A stretch of 64,000 nucleotides of DNA, from NCBI GenBank assembly GCA_945868845.1, contig CAMBMS010000005.1, positions 113,059 through 177,058 on the forward strand, written 5' to 3'. Below, piece by piece: positions 49,419 to 59,397 of the stretch (within the stretch, counting starts at the first letter, position 1; every line of letters starts with the position of its first letter). The stretch comes from Asaia bogorensis. Lineage in GTDB: Bacteria; Pseudomonadota; Alphaproteobacteria; Acetobacterales; Acetobacteraceae. The notes under the pieces were generated by a model. It had not been told where the DNA came from and ran no database searches. It worked only from the letters and a program-made list of their open reading frames with translations. Made by a program: the position numbers and the translations under genes.

Positions 49419-50219
49419 ATGCAACGCTTCACCGGAAAAACCGTCATCGTCACCGCCGCCGCTTCGGGCATCGGCCTCGCCATCGCCCGGCGCTTCGCCG
49501 CCGAAGGCGCCAATGTCGCCATGGCGGACATCAACGCCGACGCACTGGCCGACGAGGCCGACGCGCTGAGCCTGCCACCCGAACGGAAGCTGACCCGTGT
49601 GACTGACGTTTCCGTCATGACCGAAGTAGAAGCCCTGGTCGCGGAGACGGTAAAAAAATTCGGCGTGCTGGACGTGCTCTGCAACAACGCGGGCATCGGC
49701 TGCTGGGGCTATGTGACGGAAATCTCCGCTGAGCGCTGGCACCGGACGTTTCAGGTCACCGTCGATTCCGTATTCTACGGCATGCGCTTCGCCCTGCCGC
49801 ATCTTATCGCCGCGCGCGGCGCGGTTATCAATACCGCCTCGATTTCCGGCCTGTTCGGCGATTACGGTTTCGCCGCCTACAATGCCGCCAAGGGTGCCGT
49901 GGTGAACCTCACCCGCAACCTCGCGATCGACCACGCCAAGGACGGCGTGCGCGTCAACGCCGTCTGCCCCGGCTTGATCGAAACGCCGGCGACACGATGG
50001 ATGCGGGAGAACAACACGATTATGGAGGATTATCTGCCGCGCATGCCGATGGGTCGGCCCGGTAAGCCGGAGGAAATCGCCGCCGCCGTCGCCTTCCTGG
50101 CCTCGCCCGATGCCTCCTACATCACCGGCCATTGCCTGGTGGTGGATGGGGGACTGACGGCGGCGACGGGGCAAGCGAATTTCATGCGCCTGTTTCCTGA
50201 ACGCCCCGCCTCGGTATGA
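49419..50219 (+). CDS. Short-chain dehydrogenase/reductase
   Basis: The 266-residue SDR has the TAAASGIG cofactor motif, NNAGIG, the catalytic Ser in NTASIS and the YNAAK active-site pair. [19 protein letters not shown] and [11 protein letters not shown] complete the pattern. An Asp (ADIN) after the second strand indicates NAD(H) preference. GGAGGAAA precedes ATG 49419. Its stop overlaps the DHA2 exporter start (ATGA), placing it first in a five-gene run on the plus strand. Confidence 0.92.
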   Translation: MQRFTGKTVIVTAAASGIGLAIARRFAAEGANVAMADINADALADEADALSLPPERKLTRVTDVSVMTEVEALVAETVKKFGVLDVLCNNAGIGCWGYVTEISAERWHRTFQVTVDSVFYGMRFALPHLIAARGAVINTASISGLFGDYGFAAYNAAKGAVVNLTRNLAIDHAKDGVRVNAVCPGLIETPATRWMRENNTIMEDYLPRMPMGRPGKPEEIAAAVAFLASPDASYITGHCLVVDGGLTAATGQANFMRLFPERPASV

Positions 50220-51745
50220 CTGCCAGCGCACCTGCCGTCGTGACCGATATGTCCCACCGCCCGATGCTGACGTTCTGCATCATCGGCGCGACCCTGCTGC
50301 AGTCGCTGGACCAAACGATTTCCATCTCCGCCCTGCCCTATATGCAGGGCACGTTTTCCGCGAGTTACACGGAGATGACCTGGGTGGTCACCTCCTACAT
50401 CATCGCCGCCGCGATCATGACGGCGCCGGTGGGCTGGCTGGCGGCACGCTTCGGACGGAAATTCATGGTCGTGGTGTGCATCCTGGGGTTTACCGCCTTC
50501 TCCATCCTCTCCGGCGCCGCGCAGAGTCTGCAACAGATTGTCATCTGCCGATTAATCCAAGGCATGTTTTCCGCCGCCTTGGTGCCATTGTCGCAGGCCA
50601 CCCTACTCGACATCTATCCGTTTGAGCGGCGCGGCTTCGCGATGGCGATCTGGGGCGTGGGCGTAATGCTGGGGCCGATCATGGGGCCGTCGCTTGGCGG
50701 CTATCTGACGGATGCCTATAATTGGCGCGCGGTCTTCTACATCAGCACGCCGTTCGGGCTGCTGGCAGCTCTGGGCCTGCTGGTGTTCATGCCGCGCACG
50801 CGCGTGCAAAGCCATTTGCGGTTCGACTGGCTGGGCTTCGCCGTACTCGGCATCGCCATCGGCGCGTTTCAATTAATGCTGGATCGCGGCCGGCGGGAGG
50901 ATTGGTTTAGTTCGCAGGAAATCATCGTAGAGGCGGTGCTAGCCGGGCTGTGTCTCTATTTATTTATCGTGCACATGCTGTATGCGCAACGTCCGCTGAT
51001 CCGCCCGGTGTTGTTCAGGGACCGTAATTTTACCCTTGGCCTGATGATGATGTTTGCCGTCGGCACCATCCTAGTCTCCAGCCTAACCCTGATGACGCCG
51101 TGGCTACAGGTGATGGCCAATTACCCCGTCGCCACCGCCGGGTTGATCATGGCGCCGCGCGGCATCGGCAACCTGCTCACCATCGCGCTCAGCGGACGGC
51201 TGGCGACGCGGATGGACCCGCGCTATCTGGTCGGCATTGGCCTGGGAATGATGTGTGCCTCGTTCTGGGTGATGACCGGGTGGACGCCCGATGTCGCCAT
51301 CACGGAAACTGTGATCGTGATTATCGTCCAGGGCGCTGGGCTGGGACTAGTGTTCACCCCGTTACAATTGCTGGCCTTCACAACCCTACCGCCTGCGCTG
51401 ATCACGGAGGGCGCAGCCCTGTTCAGCCTGCTGCGCAATATCGGCGCGGCGATCGGCGTGTCCGTCACCGCCACCGTACTGGCGACCAACGCACAGGGCC
51501 TGCATGAAATTTTCGGTGCGCAGATCACGCCGTTCAATCGCACCTTGCAGGGCATGGGCACGGCAGGAGAATATCTGGATCCCACCACCGCGAAGGGCGT
51601 GGCCATGCTGGACGGTATCGTCACCTACCAGGCGCAAATCACAGCCTATGCCAACGATTACGTGCTGCTGATCTGCACCACCCTGCCAGCCTTGGCACTG
51701 TTGCTGATGATGCGCAGCCCCGGGCAGCGACGCCCACTCGGCTAA
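50216..51745 (+). CDS. DHA2-family MFS transporter (EmrB-like)
   Basis: The 509-residue protein has about fourteen membrane segments. The DHA2 hallmarks are [20 protein letters not shown] in helix 1, [20 protein letters not shown] (motif C-like region) and [13 protein letters not shown]. It resembles EmrB/QacA multidrug exporters but no EmrA partner is present. Within this catabolic-looking run it may instead export or import the pathway's substrate or product. It overlaps the SDR by 4 bases. Confidence 0.9.
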   Translation: MTASAPAVVTDMSHRPMLTFCIIGATLLQSLDQTISISALPYMQGTFSASYTEMTWVVTSYIIAAAIMTAPVGWLAARFGRKFMVVVCILGFTAFSILSGAAQSLQQIVICRLIQGMFSAALVPLSQATLLDIYPFERRGFAMAIWGVGVMLGPIMGPSLGGYLTDAYNWRAVFYISTPFGLLAALGLLVFMPRTRVQSHLRFDWLGFAVLGIAIGAFQLMLDRGRREDWFSSQEIIVEAVLAGLCLYLFIVHMLYAQRPLIRPVLFRDRNFTLGLMMMFAVGTILVSSLTLMTPWLQVMANYPVATAGLIMAPRGIGNLLTIALSGRLATRMDPRYLVGIGLGMMCASFWVMTGWTPDVAITETVIVIIVQGAGLGLVFTPLQLLAFTTLPPALITEGAALFSLLRNIGAAIGVSVTATVLATNAQGLHEIFGAQITPFNRTLQGMGTAGEYLDPTTAKGVAMLDGIVTYQAQITAYANDYVLLICTTLPALALLLMMRSPGQRRPLG

Positions 51746-51824
51746 GCTTAATTACGGGGTTTGAATGCCTAGCTTGATTGACAGGCTGACCCAGGTCCCC
51801 AATCTTTCCCACGGGAGGTGCACC

Positions 51825-52715
51825 ATGACCATGCCCTTACAAGCTATACAGCCGGATTTCGGCGCTGAAATTTTTGGCATCGATCTCAGCCAGCCCGTGG
51901 ACGATGCGCGCCTGTGCGCCATCTGGGATGCGATCGACCGTTACGCAGTAGTGGTGTTTCGCCAGCAGAAACTGAGCGATACGCAATTGCGCGATTTCGC
52001 GCAAAAATTCGGACCGCTCGAAATTGGCCGCACCGCGGCGCGCGGCGGGCCCCGCCGGCTGAAAATTCCGCAAATCGGCGATATCTCTAACCTCGACATC
52101 AACAACCAGGTGCGCGCACTGACCGACCGGCAGCGACTGGACAGCCTTGGCAACCGGCTGTGGCACAGCGATGCCACCTACATGGAAGTGCCGGTGGCGC
52201 TCGGCATACTGCATGCGGTGAAAACCCCACCCCCTTCCCCCTTCGGTGGCGGCGAGACAGAATTTGCCGACATGCGCGCGGCCTATGACAACCTGGAAGG
52301 CCGAATTAAGGACGCCATCGCCGATCTGGTCGCGATGCACGATATCTTCCACTCGCGCGGCCTGATCGGCTTCACCGAATTTCCCCAAGGCGAACGCGAG
52401 CAATATCTACCGCATCCGCAGATGCTTGTACGCACGCACCCGAAGACCGGGCGCAAGGCATTGTTCCTCTCCGCCCATGCCTCGCATATCCGCGACTGGC
52501 CGGTGGCGGATGGACGGCTGCTGCTATGGGATCTAACAGTGCACGCGACAGAGCGCCGGTTCGTCTATAGCCACGCATGGCACGTGGGCGACGTGGTGAT
52601 CTGGGACAATCGCTACACCATGCATCGCGGCCGCCCGCATGACGAACGGGTCGCGCGCGATCTGCGCCGCGCCACCACCATGGAAGCCGCCAGTACCGTG
52701 CAACAAGCGGCTTAA
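51825..52715 (+). CDS. TauD/TfdA-family 2-oxoglutarate dioxygenase
   Basis: The 296-residue Fe(II)/2-oxoglutarate dioxygenase starts at ATG 51825 behind GGGAGGTG; the frame upstream to 51765 is not needed. Motifs are the HxD iron site in LWHSDATYMEVP, the distal His in TMHRGRPHDERVARDL and the 2-oxoglutarate-binding Arg in RDLRRATTM. TfdA/TauD enzymes cleave aryloxyacetates, sulfonates or carbamates by hydroxylation. The substrate here is unknown. The downstream EthD-like and aldolase genes suggest ring- or ether-compound catabolism. Confidence 0.9.
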   Translation: MTMPLQAIQPDFGAEIFGIDLSQPVDDARLCAIWDAIDRYAVVVFRQQKLSDTQLRDFAQKFGPLEIGRTAARGGPRRLKIPQIGDISNLDINNQVRALTDRQRLDSLGNRLWHSDATYMEVPVALGILHAVKTPPPSPFGGGETEFADMRAAYDNLEGRIKDAIADLVAMHDIFHSRGLIGFTEFPQGEREQYLPHPQMLVRTHPKTGRKALFLSAHASHIRDWPVADGRLLLWDLTVHATERRFVYSHAWHVGDVVIWDNRYTMHRGRPHDERVARDLRRATTMEAASTVQQAA

Positions 52716-52731
52716 CTGAAGGAGACCTGCC

Positions 52732-53364
52732 ATGCCGAGAGGCTCCCTGATCGTCGCGCTAGATTTTTCCGCCTGCGACGAGGAAGAATTCCACGATTGG
52801 TATGATACTGAGCATTTTCCCGAACGCGAGTGCGTCGAAGGCTTTGGCTTATGCGAACGCTGGATCAGCATCGCCAATCCTAAAATTTCCGTGGCCACCT
52901 ACGATCTCGACAGCTTCGACGTTCTGAAAAGCCCAGCCTACCAGGCGATCTCCGGGGAAAACCTGTCGCCGTGGTCGCGGCGGTTGGGCCAGAAATACAA
53001 GCGGCTGCTACGTAGCGATGGCGACCAGGCCAGCCATGGAAATCTGGAAGCCCGGGTCGGCGCAGGTGGACTACTGATCAATGCGATGAACGTAGCACCG
53101 GAACACGAAGCCGATTTCAATGCTTGGTACGATCAGGAACATTTATCCGCCCTGGCCAAAGTGCCCGGTACGATACTGGCGCGGCGTTTCAAATCGCGCT
53201 CCGGCTCGCATAAATATCTCGCTGTCTACCATCTAACCTCACCCGACGTGGTAACGATGGATGCATGGAAAGAAGCGGTAAACACGCCCTGGACCGCGCG
53301 TGTGCGGCATACTTACCTGGATCATTTCCGCGTCGTGCTGCGCCCATATAAACGGGGTGCTTAA
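52732..53364 (+). CDS. Duplicated EthD/dimeric alpha-beta-barrel protein
   Basis: The 210-residue protein contains two related halves. EEEFHDWYDTEHFPERECVE at about residue 16 and EADFNAWYDQEHLSALAKVP at about residue 127 align and share the F-x-x-WYD-x-EH core. Each half would make one ferredoxin-like barrel, so the protein is a fused dimer. Members of this superfamily bind small hydrophobic or carboxylate ligands and often accompany ring-degrading oxygenases. No catalytic function can be assigned. It is followed by the aldolase gene at a 1-base gap. Confidence 0.75.
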   Translation: MPRGSLIVALDFSACDEEEFHDWYDTEHFPERECVEGFGLCERWISIANPKISVATYDLDSFDVLKSPAYQAISGENLSPWSRRLGQKYKRLLRSDGDQASHGNLEARVGAGGLLINAMNVAPEHEADFNAWYDQEHLSALAKVPGTILARRFKSRSGSHKYLAVYHLTSPDVVTMDAWKEAVNTPWTARVRHTYLDHFRVVLRPYKRGA

Positions 53365-53365
53365 A

Positions 53366-54154
53366 GTGCGCCCAAATGCGATGCGGGCCGGCTTAGCGCG
53401 TGGCGAATTGCAGATCGGCACCTGGGTAACGATGGTACGGAACCCGGTCATTTTAACTTTATTACAGGCGGCAGGGCTGGATTTTGCGCGCATCGACATG
53501 GAGCATTCGGCAACCACGATCGAAACTATAGCCGATTTCGCGGTGCTGTCGCGGGCGCTAGATTTTCCTATCGCCGTGCGCCCGCCGAAGGCGAATCGCG
53601 AATGGATCACCCGGCTCTTGGATGTCGGCGTATGGAACATCCATTGCCCGCAGGTGGAGAATGCGGCGCATGCGCGCGAAATCGTCGCGGCCTCGCGCTA
53701 TGCCCCCCGCGGCCTACGAGGCAATGGCGGGCACGGCGCGGCCACCGGCTTCGATACGACCATCGGCGCCAACGAACGTCGCACATTTGCCAACGCGCAG
53801 GTGCATATCACGGTGATGTTCGAAACCGCAGCCGCCTTCAACGATCTCGATGAGATCGCGGCGATGGACGGGATCGACGCGCTAACCGTCGGGCCCGCCG
53901 ATCTAGCGCAGGATCTAGGCGTATTTGGCACGCCGGGCATGGCGCGCGCGCTGGACGAAAAGCGCGACCTCATCATCGCGGCGGCACAAAAATACGGCAA
54001 AATCTCCGCCATGCTGGTCGCCTCCCAGGAACAGGCGGAGCAATGGAAAGCCGCTGGTGCCCTGCTGCTGGTCTATCTGAGCGACGTGGATGTGATGCTG
54101 AACGGCTTCAAATCCGCAATGACGGAGATCAGGGGAACGCAAATCTCGGGGTAG
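53366..54154 (+). CDS. HpcH/HpaI-type aldolase
   Basis: The 262-residue protein is a class II, metal-dependent pyruvate aldolase of the HpaI/GarL type. Motifs are LQIGTWVTMVRNPVILTLLQ, FARIDMEHSATTIETI, IAVRPPKANREWI, RYAPRGLRGNGGHGAATG, the metal-binding MFETAAAF, and LTVGPADLAQDLG. These enzymes split 4-hydroxy-2-oxo acids to pyruvate and an aldehyde. I choose GTG 53366 because VRPNAMRAGLARGELQIGTW matches the family start. GTG 53357 and ATG 53381 are alternatives. Confidence 0.88.
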   Translation: MRPNAMRAGLARGELQIGTWVTMVRNPVILTLLQAAGLDFARIDMEHSATTIETIADFAVLSRALDFPIAVRPPKANREWITRLLDVGVWNIHCPQVENAAHAREIVAASRYAPRGLRGNGGHGAATGFDTTIGANERRTFANAQVHITVMFETAAAFNDLDEIAAMDGIDALTVGPADLAQDLGVFGTPGMARALDEKRDLIIAAAQKYGKISAMLVASQEQAEQWKAAGALLLVYLSDVDVMLNGFKSAMTEIRGTQISG

Positions 54155-54199
54155 CGGAACAGCAGCGACCGCGCGGGCTAACTCGGCTATATCCTCCCG

Positions 54200-55504
54200 A
54201 TGACCCCGCAAGCCCGCCTGGAAGCCGCCATCGCGCTGCTAACCGAAATTTATACCACGCTCAACCGCCCCGCCGACGCAGTGGCGAACGACTTCTTCCG
54301 CGCCCGCCGCTATATCGGCTCCTCGGACCGCCGCGCCGTTTCCGAGCGCGCCTGGAGCACGATCCGCGCCCATCGCCGGCTAGGCTGGTGGCTGGGGCAG
54401 GACGATGCCACGCCGCGTTTGCGCGTCTCCTCGCTGCTGCTGCTGGAGGGGGTAAAACTCGCGGCTCTACAAGAAGAATTTTCTGGCGGCCGCTTCGCGC
54501 CGCAACCACTCAGTAGCGAGGAACGTGCCATCCTACGCCGACTGGAAGGGCGCAACCTGAACCATCATTCCATGCTCGAAGCGGTGCGCCATGAAATTCC
54601 GGACTGGGTGTTTCCGCTGCTGGAAGCCCAGTATGGCGACGCGCTGGGCCAGGAACTGGTAGCCATGGCGCGCCCGGCGCCGCTCGATCTGCGCGTCAAC
54701 ACGTTGAAGGGAACCCACGGGGACGCGCAGGCGGCGCTGGCGGCGGAGGGCATCGCGACCGAACCAACAAGATATTCCCCTTGGGGTCTGCGCGCCCAGG
54801 GCCGACAGATGGTGACCACCGCCAAGGCCTTCACCGAAGGCCTAGTGGAAATCCAGGACGAAGGTAGCCAACTGGTGGCGCTGCTGGTGGATGCCCATCC
54901 CGGCATGCGCGTCGCCGATTACTGCGCCGGCGCGGGCGGCAAAACGCTCGCCATCGCCATGCGAATGAACAATCGCGGCCATGTCGTCGCCTGCGACGTT
55001 TCGGCGCCGCGTCTGGCAGGCGCGGTCCGTCGCCTGCGCCGCGCGGGGGTGCATAATGTAGAGCAGCATCTGCTGGTCACCGGTGACAAATGGGCCAAGC
55101 GCAACGGCCAGAAATATGACCGCGTTCTGGTCGATGCCCCGTGCACCGGCACCGGCACCTGGCGGCGCAACCCGGATGCGCGGATGCGCCTGGACGCGCG
55201 CGATCTCGCGGCACTGTTGCCCAAACAGGCGGCGATTCTGGATTCCGCATCGCAGCTAGTACGTCCCGGAGGGAAACTGGTCTACGCTACCTGTTCCCTT
55301 CTGGCCCAGGAGAATGAGGATCAGGTGCGCGCCTTCTTGACCCGTCATCCGGAGTTTCGCTCCCGCAACCTGCCGGAGAGCTGGCCCACCGGGCCAGGGT
55401 CTGTCATGGCCCTGACCCCGGCGCGGCATGACACGGACGGGTTCTTTGCCGCCGTGCTGGAACGCAGGCTGCTGAAGCGCAGCCAACCGGAACCCGTGCC
55501 GTGA
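54200..55504 (+). CDS. RsmB-like 16S rRNA m5C methyltransferase
   Basis: The 434-residue protein belongs to the NOL1/NOP2/Sun family. A short NusB-like N-terminal region (ARRYIGSSDRRAVSERAW) precedes the Rossmann SAM-binding domain: VADYCAGAGGKTLAIAMRM, DVSAPRLAGAVRRLRRAG. The two catalytic cysteines lie in VDAPCTGTGTWRRNPD and VYATCSLLAQENEDQV. It methylates cytosine-C5 in rRNA. It is shorter than E. coli RsmB at the N-terminus. A GNAT gene overlaps its end by 4 bases. Confidence 0.92.
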   Translation: MTPQARLEAAIALLTEIYTTLNRPADAVANDFFRARRYIGSSDRRAVSERAWSTIRAHRRLGWWLGQDDATPRLRVSSLLLLEGVKLAALQEEFSGGRFAPQPLSSEERAILRRLEGRNLNHHSMLEAVRHEIPDWVFPLLEAQYGDALGQELVAMARPAPLDLRVNTLKGTHGDAQAALAAEGIATEPTRYSPWGLRAQGRQMVTTAKAFTEGLVEIQDEGSQLVALLVDAHPGMRVADYCAGAGGKTLAIAMRMNNRGHVVACDVSAPRLAGAVRRLRRAGVHNVEQHLLVTGDKWAKRNGQKYDRVLVDAPCTGTGTWRRNPDARMRLDARDLAALLPKQAAILDSASQLVRPGGKLVYATCSLLAQENEDQVRAFLTRHPEFRSRNLPESWPTGPGSVMALTPARHDTDGFFAAVLERRLLKRSQPEPVP

Positions 55505-56070
55505 TCACGGTCCGCCTCGCCCGGCCTTCGGATGCGGTGGCGATTGGCGCGGTGCATGTCGCCACTTGGCGCAGCACCTATCCCGGCATCCTGCCGGACG
55601 GGTTTTTATCGCGGCTGTCCGTGTCGCGGCAGGCTGCGCATTACGAACATGCGATTCGCAGCGGCACCGGCGTGCATGTGGCGGTGGCCTCCGACGCCGG
55701 TGTGCCGCCGGGGGGCAATCCCCGGATCATCGGTTTCGCCACCGACGGGCGCGCGCGCCGCTGCATGACGAGCGGATGCAAGCTGGGCGAGGGCGAAATC
55801 GAAACACTCTATGTGCTGGACGATTGGCGCGACCGCGGCATCGGCCGCTGCCTGATGCGCGAGGCCGCCGGGCATCTGGCGCAGGCCGGCTGCCAGTCAG
55901 TCTATCTCTGGGTGCTTACCGAAAATTCATCCCGCTGGTTCTACCAGCGCCTTGGCGGGCGGGTGGCCGCCACCGGGACCACGCGCGTGGCCGGGCAGGA
56001 CGTGGCGCAGACCGCCTATGTCTGGGATCCTATCGAGAAGTTGATCGAGGCCACCGCCCAAGCCAGCTAA
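55501..56070 (+). CDS. GNAT-family N-acetyltransferase
   Basis: The 189-residue protein starts at GTG 55501 within the methyltransferase stop. It has the GNAT core: VRLARPSDAVAIGAVHVATW, then IETLYVLDDWRDRGIGRCLM, with the acetyl-CoA loop R-x-x-G-I-G, and ENSSRWFYQRLGGRV. It transfers an acetyl group to an amine; the substrate is unknown. Confidence 0.88.
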   Translation: MITVRLARPSDAVAIGAVHVATWRSTYPGILPDGFLSRLSVSRQAAHYEHAIRSGTGVHVAVASDAGVPPGGNPRIIGFATDGRARRCMTSGCKLGEGEIETLYVLDDWRDRGIGRCLMREAAGHLAQAGCQSVYLWVLTENSSRWFYQRLGGRVAATGTTRVAGQDVAQTAYVWDPIEKLIEATAQAS

Positions 56071-56168
56071 TGCTGTGAGCTAATTTTAACAGCTGAATTT
56101 TTTGGAACGCTTGCTCTCGGCCGCTCGGGCGTGCAGGAAAGCTCGTTCAGGTAGCCCAGAGAGTCTCC

Positions 56169-57737
56169 ATGGCCCAAACACCCACCCTAGCCCCCGAACG
56201 CGTCCTGATTCTGGATTTCGGCAGTCAAGTGACGCAATTGATCGCCCGACGCCTGCGCGAGGCCGGCGTCTATTGCGAAATCTGGCCATTCAACACGGAC
56301 CCCGAGCGTATCCGCACCTTCGGGGCGCGCGCATATATCCTGTCGGGCGGCCCCGCAAGCGTGCCGGATGGCGATTCACCCCGCGCGCCGCAATTTATCT
56401 TCGACCAGGGTCTGCCAATCCTAGGAATCTGCTACGGCCAGATGACGATGTGCGCGCAATTAGGCGGGGCGGTGGAAAGTTCCGACCATCGCGAATTCGG
56501 CCGCGCCTTCATCGATGTCAGTGATGATTGCGATTTATTCCAAGGCGTCTGGAACAAAGGCACGCACGAGCAGGTCTGGATGAGCCATGGCGACCGCGTC
56601 GTACGCCTGCCGCCGGGCTTCCGCGTCGTTGCCACCAGCGAGGGCGCACCCTTTGCCGCCTTCGCCGACGATGCACGGAAATTCTATGGCCTGATGTTCC
56701 ACCCGGAGGTGGTGCACACCCCGCATGGCGCGCGGCTCCTGAGCAATTTCGTGCACAAGGTTGCCGGCCTGCGCGGCGATTGGACGATGGCGGGATTTCG
56801 CGAAACCGAGCGGGAAAAAATCCGTGCCAAGGTCGGTGGCGGGCGAGTTATTTGCGGCCTGTCCGGCGGCGTCGATTCGTCGGTGGCCGCGGTGTTGATC
56901 CATGCGGCGATCGGTGACCAGCTCACCTGTATCTTCGTCGATCACGGCCTGCTCCGCATGGGCGAGGCCAATGACGTGGTTTCCACTTTTCGCGACCGCT
57001 TCAACATCAAGCTGGTGCATCGCGATGCCTCGGATTTGTTTCTCGACGCGCTGGAGGGTGTGACAGACCCGGAAGCCAAACGAAAAACGATCGGGCGATT
57101 GTTTATCGAAGTATTCGAAGAAGAAGCTGCAAAAATTGGTGGCGCGGATTTCCTCGCGCAAGGCACGCTCTATCCGGACGTGATCGAAAGCGTAAGTTTT
57201 ACCGGCGGACCGAGCGTGACGATCAAATCCCACCACAATGTCGGCGGGTTGCCGGACCGCATGCGGATGCAGCTGGTGGAGCCGCTGCGCGAACTTTTTA
57301 AGGACGAGGTACGGGTGCTGGGCCGGGAACTCGGTATCCCAGACATCATCGTCGGCCGCCATCCGTTTCCGGGGCCAGGCCTCGCCATCCGCATGCCCGG
57401 CGCGATCACCCGCGAACGCGCGGATATTCTGCGCAAGGCGGATGCAATCTATCTGGAGGAGATTCGTAACGCCGGATTATACGATGCGATCTGGCAGGCT
57501 TTTGCCGTCTTACTGCCAGTGCGCACGGTGGGTGTAATGGGCGACGGCCGCACCTATGACTACGCCTGCGTCCTGCGCGCGGTGACCAGCACGGACGGCA
57601 TGACGGCGGATGTCTTCCCCTTTGATATGGCGTTCTTGACCCGCGTGGCCGGACGGATCGTGAACGAGGTACGGGGGATTAATCGGGTGACGTATGACAT
57701 TACGTCGAAGCCGCCAGGAACGATTGAGTGGGAGTAA
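56169..57737 (+). CDS. guaA: GMP synthase (glutamine-hydrolysing)
   Basis: The 522-residue enzyme converts XMP to GMP. The class I glutaminase domain (about 1-200) has Cys in GICYGQM and the His-Glu pair in [10 protein letters not shown]. The ATP-pyrophosphatase domain (about 205-400) has [13 protein letters not shown] and [16 protein letters not shown]. The C-terminal dimerisation domain ends [20 protein letters not shown]. The length and all motifs are intact. It is monocistronic here. Confidence 0.96.
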   Translation: MAQTPTLAPERVLILDFGSQVTQLIARRLREAGVYCEIWPFNTDPERIRTFGARAYILSGGPASVPDGDSPRAPQFIFDQGLPILGICYGQMTMCAQLGGAVESSDHREFGRAFIDVSDDCDLFQGVWNKGTHEQVWMSHGDRVVRLPPGFRVVATSEGAPFAAFADDARKFYGLMFHPEVVHTPHGARLLSNFVHKVAGLRGDWTMAGFRETEREKIRAKVGGGRVICGLSGGVDSSVAAVLIHAAIGDQLTCIFVDHGLLRMGEANDVVSTFRDRFNIKLVHRDASDLFLDALEGVTDPEAKRKTIGRLFIEVFEEEAAKIGGADFLAQGTLYPDVIESVSFTGGPSVTIKSHHNVGGLPDRMRMQLVEPLRELFKDEVRVLGRELGIPDIIVGRHPFPGPGLAIRMPGAITRERADILRKADAIYLEEIRNAGLYDAIWQAFAVLLPVRTVGVMGDGRTYDYACVLRAVTSTDGMTADVFPFDMAFLTRVAGRIVNEVRGINRVTYDITSKPPGTIEWE

Positions 57738-57768
57738 TCACGTTAAGCGCTGCGTGACGCACAATGGA

Positions 57769-58749
57769 CTAGTCCAATTGGATTCCCGCCGCCTTAATAA
57801 TCGGCGCCCATTTTGCCAGATCAGCGGCCATGAAAGCGGCCAGCTTAGCGCCACTGGTATCTTGGCTGGCCACAACACCAAGATCCCGAAACCGCGCCAG
57901 AACGGTTGCATCCGCCAGCGCCGCGTTCAGCGCGGCCGTTAATTTCGCGATGAGGACTTGTGGCGTCTTGGCCGGCGCCAGGAGCCCAAACCATGCGGAG
58001 CATTCAAACCCCACAAAGCCGTGCTCCTGCATTGTAGGCAGCTCCGGCAACCCGGTGGTGCGTGCAGTCGCTCCGCTGGCCAGCGCGCGGATAGTGCCAG
58101 CTTGAATTTGTGGCAGGCTGGTTGGCGTGCCTTCAAATACCATGGTGATCTGGCCACTAACTAAATCGTTCATCATCGGTCCACCGCCTCGATATGGCAC
58201 ATGCGCTAGGTCCAGCCCGCCAGATTGGGCCTTAAACGCTTCCCCGCACAAATGCCCCATGCTACCCAAGCCAGGGGAACCAAAGTGGAGCTTATTTGGG
58301 TTAGTACGTACCAGAGAAATAAGACTTTTGACATCCTGCGCCGCCACATCCTTATGCACAGACAGTAGCAGCGGGATATCACCAATTTTCCCAATCGCTT
58401 CGAAATCCTTGAGCGGGTCATAAGGCATGCTCTTAAATAACCCAGGATTAATAGCATGAGTGGAAACGGTGGCCATTACCAAAGTATAACCATCTGGCGC
58501 AGCCTTCGCGACGCTATCAGAGCCAATCTTACCACTAGCGCCGGCCCGATTATCGACAATGATCTGCTGGCCTAGCGATTCTATCATGCGCGCGGATAAA
58601 ATACGTGCGACGATGTCGGAGGGCCCGCCAACGGCAAACGGCACTACCAGACGCACGGGCTTAGACGGATAGGTGTCCTGCGCTGATGCCGGCGCGCCTA
58701 TAGCGCAACAGGCGAGCAGGACCATCATAAAAATGCATCTCACGATCAT
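57769..58749 (-). CDS. Bug/TctC-type tripartite tricarboxylate receptor
   Basis: The 326-residue protein has a Sec signal (MIVRCIFMMVLLACCAIGAP, ending SAQD) and the family start TYPSKPVRLVVPFAVGGPSD. It also has NRAGASGKIGSDSVAKAAPD, YDPLKDFEAIGKIGDIPLLL and the GTPTSLPQIQAG loop. ATG 58749 has an AGGGGTG upstream; the longer frame to 58989 crosses an IS3 relic. It binds an unknown organic anion, with no TctAB nearby. Its codons look less GC-rich than its neighbours', which may point to transfer. Confidence 0.9.
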   Translation of the reverse strand: MIVRCIFMMVLLACCAIGAPASAQDTYPSKPVRLVVPFAVGGPSDIVARILSARMIESLGQQIIVDNRAGASGKIGSDSVAKAAPDGYTLVMATVSTHAINPGLFKSMPYDPLKDFEAIGKIGDIPLLLSVHKDVAAQDVKSLISLVRTNPNKLHFGSPGLGSMGHLCGEAFKAQSGGLDLAHVPYRGGGPMMNDLVSGQITMVFEGTPTSLPQIQAGTIRALASGATARTTGLPELPTMQEHGFVGFECSAWFGLLAPAKTPQVLIAKLTAALNAALADATVLARFRDLGVVASQDTSGAKLAAFMAADLAKWAPIIKAAGIQLD

Positions 58750-58859
58750 CCGCACCCCTATAGCTGCTCGGCCACTCAGGCCGCATACAGCGTTTATGTT
58801 TGGATTATACCGAGAACTCAGGAGGCCCCAAAGTCCGAAAAGATGGAGCCACAACCAAT

Positions 58860-58982
58860 AAGAAGTCAAACTGTTTTTCCCCCGAGGTGCGCGAACGCAC
58901 CGTTCGGAGGGTGTAGGGACATCGGGGCGAGTGCCCATCGCTATGGGCCTGCATTTAATCGGTGGACCCAAAATTTGGCTGA
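58860..58982 (+). pseudogene. IS3-family OrfA transposase remnant
   Basis: On the plus strand KKSNCFSPEVRERTVRRV is followed by a stop and then, in the same frame, GHRGECPSLWACI, a second stop and SVDPKFG. This follows the start of IS3-family OrfA (consensus FSPEVRERAVRMVFEHRGEY and on), read in frame across two stops. No terminal repeats or orfB were found. It is the only trace of an insertion sequence in the window. Confidence 0.75.
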
Positions 58983-59119
58983 TCGGCACTGTACCGATTG
59001 ACGATGTCGTAGAACTCGTTGGCCGCCTATTTATTGATCGCGTTGAACGCCTCCAGCCGGTTAAACGTAATCTAGTCTGCGTTGTAGCGTAATTCCAGCT
59101 TCATTACTTTGTAATTCAT
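58955..59119 (-). pseudogene. Enoyl-CoA hydratase/crotonase N-terminal remnant
   Basis: From an ATG at 59119 (AAGGAG RBS upstream) the minus strand reads MNYKVMKLELRYNAD, a stop, ITFNRLEAFNAINK, a stop, then AANEFYDIVNRYSAD. This is a crotonase N-terminus (consensus ITLNRPEALNALN) with two nonsense codons and no C-terminus. Homology is lost around 58985, where the IS3 relic begins, which suggests the element truncated the gene. The stretch 59120-59397 has no gene; a short plus-strand piece (AGLVTGRSGGHINYG, about 59244) faintly resembles an SDR. Confidence 0.72.
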
Positions 59120-59397
59120 TTCGACCACTCCTTCTTCGATCGGTGACTACCCGCTTACCAGCAACAATCATCAGGTTGCGGATTTTTTGATAGCAATTTC
59201 TTCCCAAATAGGCACGCTCCTAAGGCCGTGCCGTGGTCACCTACGCCGGCCTCGTTACCGGGCGCTCCGGCGGCCACATAAACTATGGTGCCCCAGCCAA
59301 GAATGAACTAACTTCCTAATCGGGCCATTTAGCGGGGGCAGGCCACCCCGGGAGACGTCGACGCGACAAGACCGACAATCTTAGGGAGGCTAGATCG

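Noticed and set aside
56060..56105. Terminator before guaA
   Set aside because: AT-rich with CAGCT repeats and a T-run, but I could not draw a stable stem with a reasonable loop.
59240..59300. SDR-like peptide AGLVTGRSGGHINYG
   Set aside because: Too short and too weak to call a pseudogene; mentioned only as a faint resemblance.
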